DNA from: Gammaproteobacteria bacterium
GTDB taxonomy: Bacteria; Gemmatimonadota; Gemmatimonadetes; Longimicrobiales; Gaopeijiaceae
Direction: 5' to 3'
DNA: 44,734 nt
NCBI GenBank assembly: GCA_028820325.1
Contig: JAPPJO010000058.1
Coordinates: 1-44,734 of the forward strand
Part shown: positions 1 to 7,585 of the stretch, piece by piece
Layout of the letters: every line of letters starts with the position of its first letter
Numbering within the stretch: the first letter of the stretch is position 1
Program-made: the position numbers and the translations under genes
The notes under the pieces: generated by a model
Databases searched by the model: none
Told to the model about the DNA's origin: nothing
What the model saw: only the letters and a program-made list of their open reading frames with translations

Positions 1-2
1 TC

Positions 3-149
3 GCCATCCCCACCGGGTTCTCCGAGGTGGAGGGAATGCCGCTGTCGATGCAGGTGGCGGCCGCTCCCGGGCGAGATGAGATTGCCCTCATCGTCGCGGA
101 CGCGTTTCAGCAGGCGACCGGGCACCACAGGGCGCGGCCGGCGTTGTAG
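3..149 (+). CDS. Amidase-family protein, C-terminal fragment
   Basis: Reading from base 3 gives 48 residues ending in TAG at 147-149, beginning AIPTGFSEVEGMPLSMQV and ending with a helix containing ADAFQQATGHH. This matches the C-terminal end of amidase-signature enzymes (GatA-like), where a P-x-G-F-x-x-x-G-x-P-x-x-x-Q strand is followed by a final helix with an A-x-A-(Y/F)-(E/Q)-Q-A-T pattern. The catalytic Ser-Ser-Lys region lies outside the window, so the substrate cannot be told. The gene is cut by the window's left edge and converges on the large minus-strand gene that ends at 302. Confidence 0.75.
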   Translation, partial: AIPTGFSEVEGMPLSMQVAAAPGRDEIALIVADAFQQATGHHRARPAL

Positions 150-301
150 GAAGGTCCGTGCGGGCAGGCAGGCGGCGCCGGATCTCCCGCGGCGGCCTCG
201 CGCCCCTTCAGGGCCATCGGTCTGCCATTATGTCAGGTTGGTTCCCTGCGGGTCAGTTGCCAGCCTGTCGCACTAGGCCGAAATGGGGCCGTGCCACACC
301 T

Positions 302-3300
302 TCAATCTGGCATCCTCCCTGGCAAGCCATAGCTTACCAGCGTCCGGGTGCCGCGTTCGACGCGGCGCGGACCCACGGCCTGAATGGATGCGGAAGCTGC
401 GGCGGCACTTGCGTCTTCTCCCCGAAGCACCGAACGCAGCTGACCGGTTTCTCGGTCCAGCACGAGTGCCATGGCGCGGTTGCCGGCTGCCGTCAATTCC
501 GTCCTCCCCTCCGGCCCGGACAGCACGATGCGTTCGAGCGACGCCAGCCATTCATCTTCGAACGGAATTGTGAAGACGAACCCCCCTCCGCCCTCGCCCG
601 TTTTATCGAGTGCAAAGTCCAGTGCGAATTCGGGGGCACCATTGGCGGCGATACCCTCAAGTCGATAGGGGCCGCGGCTGGTTGGCAGTCTCGCCGCCGC
701 GTCAAGCACAAACGCCGGATCGAGACGCAGTTCGCCCTCCGAACTTACACTGCCCCAAAGCAGGAGAACCGTGCTGCCGTCGTTCGCTGCACTTGATGTG
801 GTCTCCTCTTCCGCCGACAGTCGGTGGTCAAGCGCCTTCGCAAAATGATAGTCACTGATCCAGGCCGGGTCGCAGTAGCCCATCAGGTCGGCAGTGTTGG
901 GAGGCACCAAGCGGTTCGACCGGAAATCGTATCCCCACACACCGATCTCGCCACTGGGATACGGATAGTTGGGGTCGGGGTCGAACAACAGACCGCACGG
1001 AGCGTGACGCAGGCTCATGCTGTGACCCAATTCGTGCACCATGGGATCGGCCTCCGGCACACCGACGGCGGCAGGGCTCGAAACGTAGGCGAGCCCGGTG
1101 ATGCCAGCGCCCCCGGGACGAGTTACAGCCCCGTAGTAGTACCCGTCCGCCTCGTCCGTGAGCCTCAACAGCGTGATGTCCTGCAACAAATCGGTCCAGG
1201 CTCTGAGCGAGGTCGGGTCGACATCCGTGACATAGGTCTCGCGTACCGCGACATCCACTTCGGTGACCGGAAGAACATTGGTCAGGAGCCGAATCGCGTC
1301 GTGGTTGCGTCCCAACGACGAAGCCCAGGCTCTAGCGGTGTTGTCTGGCTTATCTCTCACGACGATGGGCACCACCGTCAGCTTCATACGAGGCACCCGC
1401 CTCACGTCGAGTCCCATTCGTCCCTGTTCCGGTAGGCGCATCCGGCTCCCGGCTGCCCGTGACAGGCTGCTGTCCGGATCGATTTCAACCACCATCTCCA
1501 CTTCCGGTGCCAGCACGGCTGCGGGTACAGTCGCGTGGTAGGATCGATCCAGATTGCCGGGGTCCGCAGCTTCGGGAATCCCCAGCCCCGATACCATGCT
1601 CATCTCAACCCGATGCACTTCTTGTCCGTTGGCGAAGAAAGTCGCACGGGCATCAGGCCGGAGCCCGCTCTCGCGGTGCGCAGTGACGAAGACCCGGAGC
1701 AAGGCGGGACGGCCAGCGATCAGGGGCACATCGCCGTCGAGATTCTGAGCGGCTTGGGTCAGATGTGTGGCGGCCAACGTAACCAGCAGGGGCGACGAGC
1801 AATTCTCTCCTCCCACATGGTGTGTGATCGACCGTAGCCATGCCTGGAATCTCTCTCCTTCCGGCGCACACAGACCACTGTCATCCCACTGGAAGTCGGC
1901 GAGCCCATTCAGAGCCACGAGCGACATCGGGAGCGAGCCCGTCTTCTGGTTATTGCCGAGAGAGAGCTCTTGCAGATGGATCAACCGGCCTAACTCGTCC
2001 GGCACCCTGCCGACGAACTGATTCTGGCGAAGGTCGAGCCGCCGCAACTCGGTGAGGTCACCGATTCCCGCTGGTATCGAATTCCGGAACCTGTTGCGGG
2101 AAACATCGAGCGACCGCAGCGAGGCCAAGTGACCGAGGTCGGCGGGAATGCTCCCGGTCAACTGGTTGGCCTGAAGTTCAAGCCGTTGCAGATCTACCAA
2201 CTCCGCCACCTCGGCGGGCAGGGACCCTGATAGTCCATTATTGCCAAGCTCGAGCGCGGTGAGGCGGCCTTCGCCGTCCACGGTCGTCCCGTACCAGTTG
2301 GATACGGGCAGGTCTGTTGCCCAGTTGGTGTTGTTGGTCCAGTCCTCGCCACCGGTCGCGTTGTAGAGCGCGATCAGCGCGTCACGTGGATCCGTGAAGC
2401 AGTCCGGCCCATGATGATAGTAGGGGATATTGCCGAGCCAGGTCTGGAAAGCCGGATAGGTCGGAGCGCAAAGCGCCGTGTCATACCATCGAAAGGTCCT
2501 GAGCTGTGAGAGATTGGCAAGTTCGCGGGGCAGCGGTCCCACGAGTTCGTTCGCTTGCAGATACAAGGACGTGAGGTTTCGCAGGTTGCCGAGCTCGGCA
2601 GGGACCGATCCCGACAGGCTGTTGTGACCCAGGCTCAGTGTTGATAGCCGGACGAGATTTCCCAGTTTCGGCGGGATGGAACCGGTCAGCTGGTTGCCGT
2701 TGAGGAACAGCCGATCGAGGTTGGCCATGTTTCCGAGTTCAGGGGGAATTGGACCCGTCAGTTCGTTTCTTCCCAGGAGCAGCCGTCTCAGACGGCCCAG
2801 GCGTGCAAGCTCCGAGGGAATGGGGCCGGTGAGGCTGTTAAGGTTGAGCACCAGCTTTTCGAGGGTTGCCAGCTTGCCGAGTTCGGCAGGGATGGAACCG
2901 GTCAGTTGGTTCCCGAAGAAGTTGAGTTCCAAGAGACTCTCGAGGTCGCCAAGTTCGGCAGGGATTGAGCCGGTCAGTTCGTTGTTGAACAGGATCAGTC
3001 GAGTGAGACCGGTGAGCTTGCCAAGTTCAGGTGGAATTGGACCCGTCAATTGATTCTCGCTGAGAAGAAGCAACTTCAGATCATCGAGACCGCCAAGTTC
3101 GGGAGGTATCTCACCGGTAAGCTGGTTCTCACTGAGGTACAGTGTATCCAGTTGGGAGAGGCGCCCCAGTTCGGAGGGGATGTGACCGGTCAGCTTGTTC
3201 CCGCCAAGCCAAAGATTCGAGAGGTTAACCAGGGCTCCGAGTTCGCCCGGAATCGAGCCGGTCAGGTTGCCGTTGCGGTGAAGGAACAGACCCGTGAGGT

Positions 3301-4639
3301 TCGTCAGGTTTCCCAATTCCGGCGGAATCGAGCCCTCCAGGTAGTTCGAGGACAACCGCAGGTAGGTCAGGCTTGTAAGGTTGGCAAGCTCAGTTGGAAT
3401 GGAACCCTCGAGACGGTTCGTGTTCACGTCCACATGCGTGAGGTTCGTGAGCCGACCGAGTTCGGGGGGAATGGATCCCGCCAGTTCGTTCCACTGGAGT
3501 TCCAGTATTGTCAGCTTGGGGAGATATCCCAATTCGACCGGGATCGAGCCTCTCAGATTGTTGTACTGCAGGCGCAATCGCGTGACTTGTCCCTGCGCGT
3601 TGGTGGTAACACCATGCCAGGATCCCAGCGGCGCATCGGTGAGCCAGTTCCGGCTTGTGTTCCAGTTCGGCCCGCCGGCCGCATGGTAGAGCGCAGCCAG
3701 AACGGCTCGGTCGTCTACAGCGATGACCACCATCCTGGCGGCCCCCGCAAGGGTGCCACCTGCGAGTTCCGCCCTTACCTCCACCGATCCCGAGGAGATC
3801 GCCGTAACGAGCCCGGTCTCGTCCACCGTCGCTACGTTCGGGTCGTCGGAGGACCACGTTAAGTCTCCCATGGAGTCCACGACGGGATGGCCGTTCGCGT
3901 CCACCAGTTCCGCCGACAGTTGAAGTGTATCCCCGAGCGCCCGCAGCGTATCGGCAGCCGGCGTGACCTGCACAGCCACGACTTCCTGCTCCACGGCAAA
4001 CCCAGCGCTGGCGTGGCCCGCACCGGACGTCGCCCGCACGCTGGCACGTCCATTCCCGGCGGCTGTCACCAGTCCACTGCCATCCACGGTCACCACGGAG
4101 GTGTCGGACGAAGACCAGATAGGGTGGACGGCGGGGATCGGGTTCCCGTTGGAATCCCTGGCAGTGGCAGACAACCGCAGGGTGTCCCCCAGCGCCCGGA
4201 ACGCCCCTTCGATGCGGGACAACTGGATGTCCTGCGCCTGCTGGGCGACGGTGACCGCTGCGTTTCCCGAGGGACCACCATCCTGGACGGTCGCCTTGAC
4301 CGTCGCGTATCCGTTGCTGATCGCCGTCACCAGGCCGGCAGCACTCACCGTCACCACCGACTCGGCGACAGTCGACCACACAAGGGCAAGGCCATGCATG
4401 GGCTGCTCGCTCTGGTCGAGCACGGTAGCCGTCAGCTGAACTGTCTCGCCCAGCGCAGCCAGGGTCACCGGCGAGGGTGTGATCTCGACTGAGGCCGGAA
4501 CGGGCGTTGCCGTCGGTCCGTCGTCCCCGCAGGCGAGCAGCAACGCCGCCAGGGAAGAGAGGAGGCTGCGTGACGTGAGGGCGGAGTCCGGCTTGCTCTG
4601 ACCCCGGCGCTTGGCAAGGTGGCAAGCGGTCTCTGACAT
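302..4639 (-). CDS. Lipoprotein with Ig-like (Big2), leucine-rich repeat and metzincin-like protease domains
   Basis: The protein has 1445 residues from the ATG at 4639; a TTG six bases upstream is less likely. The N-terminus is a lipoprotein signal ending in LLLAC, with Cys37 as the lipidated residue. Residues about 45-310 hold three bacterial Ig-like (Big2) domains with a recurring G-x-V-T-A pattern. Residues about 320-740 and 765-930 hold two blocks of plant-type leucine-rich repeats (G-S-I-P-x-E-L-G-N-L), about 15 and 5 copies, each block led by a capping segment (ALYxAxGGxxW). The last 500 residues contain HELGHSMSLRH (zinc site, from about residue 1202) and, further on, a DLMGYC segment that could be the Met-turn. 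A metzincin-type secreted or surface protease is inferred; the Gly usual in HExxHxxGxxH is Ser here. It is probably anchored on the cell surface and binds proteins or polysaccharides through the repeats. No partner gene is evident. Confidence 0.88.
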   Translation of the reverse strand: MSETACHLAKRRGQSKPDSALTSRSLLSSLAALLLACGDDGPTATPVPASVEITPSPVTLAALGETVQLTATVLDQSEQPMHGLALVWSTVAESVVTVSAAGLVTAISNGYATVKATVQDGGPSGNAAVTVAQQAQDIQLSRIEGAFRALGDTLRLSATARDSNGNPIPAVHPIWSSSDTSVVTVDGSGLVTAAGNGRASVRATSGAGHASAGFAVEQEVVAVQVTPAADTLRALGDTLQLSAELVDANGHPVVDSMGDLTWSSDDPNVATVDETGLVTAISSGSVEVRAELAGGTLAGAARMVVIAVDDRAVLAALYHAAGGPNWNTSRNWLTDAPLGSWHGVTTNAQGQVTRLRLQYNNLRGSIPVELGYLPKLTILELQWNELAGSIPPELGRLTNLTHVDVNTNRLEGSIPTELANLTSLTYLRLSSNYLEGSIPPELGNLTNLTGLFLHRNGNLTGSIPGELGALVNLSNLWLGGNKLTGHIPSELGRLSQLDTLYLSENQLTGEIPPELGGLDDLKLLLLSENQLTGPIPPELGKLTGLTRLILFNNELTGSIPAELGDLESLLELNFFGNQLTGSIPAELGKLATLEKLVLNLNSLTGPIPSELARLGRLRRLLLGRNELTGPIPPELGNMANLDRLFLNGNQLTGSIPPKLGNLVRLSTLSLGHNSLSGSVPAELGNLRNLTSLYLQANELVGPLPRELANLSQLRTFRWYDTALCAPTYPAFQTWLGNIPYYHHGPDCFTDPRDALIALYNATGGEDWTNNTNWATDLPVSNWYGTTVDGEGRLTALELGNNGLSGSLPAEVAELVDLQRLELQANQLTGSIPADLGHLASLRSLDVSRNRFRNSIPAGIGDLTELRRLDLRQNQFVGRVPDELGRLIHLQELSLGNNQKTGSLPMSLVALNGLADFQWDDSGLCAPEGERFQAWLRSITHHVGGENCSSPLLVTLAATHLTQAAQNLDGDVPLIAGRPALLRVFVTAHRESGLRPDARATFFANGQEVHRVEMSMVSGLGIPEAADPGNLDRSYHATVPAAVLAPEVEMVVEIDPDSSLSRAAGSRMRLPEQGRMGLDVRRVPRMKLTVVPIVVRDKPDNTARAWASSLGRNHDAIRLLTNVLPVTEVDVAVRETYVTDVDPTSLRAWTDLLQDITLLRLTDEADGYYYGAVTRPGGAGITGLAYVSSPAAVGVPEADPMVHELGHSMSLRHAPCGLLFDPDPNYPYPSGEIGVWGYDFRSNRLVPPNTADLMGYCDPAWISDYHFAKALDHRLSAEEETTSSAANDGSTVLLLWGSVSSEGELRLDPAFVLDAAARLPTSRGPYRLEGIAANGAPEFALDFALDKTGEGGGGFVFTIPFEDEWLASLERIVLSGPEGRTELTAAGNRAMALVLDRETGQLRSVLRGEDASAAAASASIQAVGPRRVERGTRTLVSYGLPGRMPD
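2150..3560 (-). repeat. Tandem ~72-bp repeats encoding leucine-rich repeats
   Basis: Within the large lipoprotein gene the DNA repeats about every 72 bases, one unit per 24-residue leucine-rich repeat. The complement of GGxTCxATTCCxCCxGAACT recurs through the block. Two groups are separated by a cysteine-bearing spacer around 2340-2480. Near-identity between some neighbouring units suggests recent duplication or recombination, so copy number may vary between strains. Confidence 0.8.
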
Positions 4640-4859
4640 GGACAAGGCAAGCGTCCCTGGTTTCGTATTCCAGCTTGTCTGCGGTGTGCGTCTTCAGGAT
4701 GCGGCAGTCGAGCCAGGGAAGCCAGATGAAAATACAGGTGTCAATGGACATCGAAAATGTCACACTGTGAGGACCGCCCCGCGGAGAGAGCGGAGCGACC
4801 AGAGCGAGCGAGCACGAGGGTTTAGCCGGCCGCCTCCGCGACGGCTCGGTGCCGCTGCT

Positions 4860-5444
4860 TCAGCTGCGTCGCCCCCACGGCCGCACGAACGTCTCCGGCT
4901 CCACCCCCAGCCCGTCCGCCACCCGGGTGATGTAGTTGAAGTACCCGATCACCTGGGTGGCATCGTGGATCGCCCGGTCGTCGAAGCCATGGCCGCGCAA
5001 CACCTCCAGATCGCCCGCTCCCACTTCCGCCTGCCGCAACGTCAGCTTCTCGGCATAGTCGCACAGCGCCTCGTCCGCCTCGGACAACCCCGCCTCGCGC
5101 CAGTCGCGCACGATCGCGTGCACGAAGGCGTCCCGCTCTTCATCGCTCTCGAACAACTCCTCGATCTCTTCCCGGAGATCATGCGCGTGCGCCTGCTCTC
5201 AGTAGAAGCAGCCGTTCACCTTCGAGGTGATCACGGCGAGCATCTCGCGGCGCCATCGGTTCAGCGGCGAGGACCCGAACATCAGCGTGCGGTAGAACTG
5301 CATGGTGGTCTGCATGACCCTGGGATTCAGGCTCATCACCCGCACGATGTTCCAGATCCGGCCCGCCCGGTCCCGCGCTTCGCCGTAGAGCTTGCGCAGG
5401 AGGCCGGTAGCCTCGGATTCGGATATCTCTCTGATGTTGGACAT
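4860..5444 (-). CDS. AhpD-like peroxidase-related selenoprotein candidate, in-frame TGA (Sec82)
   Basis: Reading through one TGA gives 194 residues from the ATG at 5444 (MSNIRE) to the TGA at 4860-4862. Length and sequence fit the carboxymuconolactone-decarboxylase/AhpD superfamily, in particular the ~190-residue peroxidase-related enzymes: N-terminal E-A-T-G-L-L-R-K-L-Y, F-Y-x-x-L-M-F-G-x-S-P-L, central R-E-M, then SKVNGCFY-TGA-EQAHAHDL, and C-terminal YAEKLT with GYFNYITRVADGLGV. The TGA (5199-5201) is residue 82. Glu67, Cys79, residue 82 and His86 exactly match the AhpD relay E-x11-C-x-x-C-x-x-x-H, with the TGA in place of the peroxidatic Cys. The frame stays open and homologous after it. 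A hairpin at 5163-5180 is placed like a bacterial SECIS. The likely role is reduction of hydroperoxides in the cytoplasm. The gene starts 8 bases after the Omp85-like gene stops, so the two are probably co-transcribed. The alternative is a Cys-to-stop mutation or sequencing error. Sec machinery is not visible here. Confidence 0.75.
5162..5181 (-). promoter_or_regulatory. Candidate bacterial SECIS hairpin
   Basis: On the minus strand, 18 bases after the TGA, GATCTC (5180-5175) pairs perfectly with GAGATC (5168-5163) around the six-base loop CGGGAA; a flanking U-G pair (5181/5162) extends the stem. The loop has G at its second position and starts 24 bases after the TGA. Bacterial SECIS elements are described as short stem-loops just downstream of the UGA with a G among the first loop bases. 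Folding and placement are seen in the sequence; SelB binding is inference. Confidence 0.6.
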
Positions 5445-5452
5445 GGACAGGA

Positions 5453-7381
5453 CTACCTCGAAACCCCTTCGAAGTTGGGATTCACGCCCGAGCGCCGGCT
5501 TCGCACCATCTGCGTATCGGCGAATCCGCGCACCAGGCCGATGAAGTCGCCGGTGCTCGCGCGGAACATGGGCCCGCGCCCCGAGTCCGCGCCAACCGGC
5601 CAGGCCAGATCGATGCGCGTCGCCCGGACGCTCCCCGCTGGAAATCCCAGGCGCAGCCCGGCGCCGACCGAGGACTTCCAGCCGGTGTCCATGCCGAACG
5701 GCACATCGCCCGCCCAGGCCCGGCCGGTATCCGCGAAGAAGGTGAGCCCCAGGTCCATGGACGAGGGGGCGGGCCAACCCAGATCGACGCGGTTCTCCAG
5801 CGAAGCCACCACCCGCCGGCCCGCGGGAAAGTCCTCTTCCTTGTATCCCCGCACCACCTCCCGGCCTCCGAGGGTGAGCTGGAACGGGGAGATGGTGTTC
5901 CAGCCGCCGGCGGCGGAGACCCGCGCGACCAGCGTCCGGGCGAAGCCCACGCCGGGCTGCCAGTAGGCAAGCAGGTCGGCCTCCGAGAGGATGTCCCTCC
6001 AGCGTCCCTCCGCCTCGTCCTCGAACCTCACGCGGCGGGCTTCCGTCTCGGCATTCACCAGCAGCAGCGCCGATGCCGATCCTACACCCCCGAAGAAAGA
6101 GACGCGGCCCATGAAGTCGCTCGCGAGATCGGCCTGCGACGCGGGCGACGACGCCTCCTCCGTCGACAGCCCCCGTCCCAGCGGCAGTCGCGGCCCCAGC
6201 GTCAGGGACAGGTCGAAGCCCTGCGGAACGCTCTGCTCCCCGCTCACCGCGTCCAGTCCGGTCCGGGTCTCGAAACGCACCTTTCGCCTGGCGAGTAGCA
6301 GGTTGAAGCGGGTGAGATCGTGCCCTCGGGTCTGGCCCGCCAGACGCGAGCCGATGCCCGGTTCGTCGTCGAGCAGGTTGCCGAAGTCCAGGCCCCGGAC
6401 GAGCGACACGGAGTCGGGATACTCGTCGAAGCGCAAGGTCTCGTGCGTGACGCCGAAACCGAGCAGCGTCAGATCGCCCGGCTCTCCGAACCGATACGCC
6501 TGGGTGGCTTCGATGCGCTCCCCGAACACCGGCAGGAGGGCATAGCTGTAGTCCAGCGAGGGGTCGAGCACGTACGGAAAGAGCGACTCACGACGATGGA
6601 AGCGCAGACGTCCCGCGAATCGCCCCACTTCTCCAACGAAGGGGTACACCAGCATCGCGTCCGTGAAGCCGCCCGAGCGCGTGCGGCCCACGTTGAGGCG
6701 CCCGTCCAGCCGCGTGCCGGCGAGGCGCGTGGAGTGCAGGGTAAGCCCTAAGTCGCGCCGCTCCTTGCGCTCCTGATAGAAGGCGCCGATCAGGTTGCCC
6801 GAGCCCAGGAAGTTCTCCTCCACCACGCTCGCGCCCTCGAACTGCAACCCGTCGTCGACGGTCACGTCGATCTGGATCTTGGTGGTCCACTCGTCGCGCG
6901 TCGTCACCCGCACGTGGCGGGTGCCGTCGGGCTGGGGCTCGGCGACGATGTCCGCGGTAGCGATGAAGCCGAGTTCGCGCAGGATCCTCTCGGACTCCTC
7001 GAAGAGAAACGGGTCCGGGCAGTCCCCTTCGCCGAACAGCAGCTCGCCGGCGATGAACCCTTCCCGCGTGTCGACGTGCATGAAGTTCGCGAGCCCGCGC
7101 GTCCAGCGCAGGATGCGCGGCTGCGACGGAGGCCCAGGGTCGAAGATGGGCCGGCTTTCGATGATGATGCGCGAGACCGGTCCCGCCTCGCAGGCGACAT
7201 CTTCACCGGGCAGCTGGGCGCGCGCCGGACTTGCCGCCCCGAGAACTCCCGTTAGAAGGACACCCGCGGACGCCAGGCAGCGGAGGCTGGCAACAGAGAG
7301 ATCAGGCAAGGGACCGTGCAGAGAATGCGCTCGGAGGGAAGTTTGATCCGGGACCAGTCGGAGACGGACCCGAAAGCTCAT
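5453..7381 (-). CDS. BamA/TamA-family (Omp85-like) outer-membrane protein
   Basis: The protein has 642 residues from the ATG at 7381; a TTG at 7402 is possible but gives an over-long leader. A signal peptide ends about residue 55 (SPARA then QLPG). Residues about 60-190 look like one or two POTRA-type modules (a V-S-R-I-I-I-E strand and an E-R-I-L-R-E-L-G-F helix leading to strands ending VRVTTRDEWT). The rest is rich in alternating amphipathic strands with many Arg/Gly turns and ends in a barrel: GREVVRGYKEEDFPAGRR, then AGLRLGFPAGSVRATRIDLAWP. This fits the C-terminal 16-strand Omp85 fold. It is shorter than BamA (~800 residues, five POTRAs), so it is probably a paralogue in outer-membrane assembly or secretion, not BamA itself. 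It is followed after 8 bases by the peroxidase gene. Confidence 0.8.
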   Translation of the reverse strand: MSFRVRLRLVPDQTSLRAHSLHGPLPDLSVASLRCLASAGVLLTGVLGAASPARAQLPGEDVACEAGPVSRIIIESRPIFDPGPPSQPRILRWTRGLANFMHVDTREGFIAGELLFGEGDCPDPFLFEESERILRELGFIATADIVAEPQPDGTRHVRVTTRDEWTTKIQIDVTVDDGLQFEGASVVEENFLGSGNLIGAFYQERKERRDLGLTLHSTRLAGTRLDGRLNVGRTRSGGFTDAMLVYPFVGEVGRFAGRLRFHRRESLFPYVLDPSLDYSYALLPVFGERIEATQAYRFGEPGDLTLLGFGVTHETLRFDEYPDSVSLVRGLDFGNLLDDEPGIGSRLAGQTRGHDLTRFNLLLARRKVRFETRTGLDAVSGEQSVPQGFDLSLTLGPRLPLGRGLSTEEASSPASQADLASDFMGRVSFFGGVGSASALLLVNAETEARRVRFEDEAEGRWRDILSEADLLAYWQPGVGFARTLVARVSAAGGWNTISPFQLTLGGREVVRGYKEEDFPAGRRVVASLENRVDLGWPAPSSMDLGLTFFADTGRAWAGDVPFGMDTGWKSSVGAGLRLGFPAGSVRATRIDLAWPVGADSGRGPMFRASTGDFIGLVRGFADTQMVRSRRSGVNPNFEGVSR

Positions 7382-7585
7382 CCGTCCGAACACCAGCCTC
7401 AAGTGCTAACGCCCGCGCGAGCGCGATGTTCCCGGCCGGCGGCACCCCCGTTGACCCTCGCCCGTTCTCGCGAATAAGATTGGAACCGTTGACTCCTCCG
7501 CGCGCCGTCGTGATTCGAGAGGCCCGCGGAGGCTCGTGTTTTGGGCCGCTGACTCTTTCATCCAGCCCGGAGTTCCCCGGATCTC
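7382..7585. other. Divergent intergenic region between the Omp85-like gene and pckA
   Basis: This 204-base region must hold promoters for both divergent genes. I could not identify convincing -35/-10 pairs on either strand. A weak Shine-Dalgarno (GGAGTT) lies upstream of the pckA ATG. No RNA gene or repeat is visible. Confidence 0.5.

Noticed and set aside
4739..4744. TTGACA on the minus strand upstream of the large lipoprotein gene
   Set aside because: The hexamer is exact, but no -10-like hexamer stands 16-18 bases downstream.
4860..5444. Treating the peroxidase as a simple pseudogene
   Set aside because: There is only one interruption, it is exactly at the catalytic Cys, the remainder is intact, and a SECIS-like hairpin follows. 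Pseudogenes rarely show this pattern, though a sequencing error cannot be excluded here.
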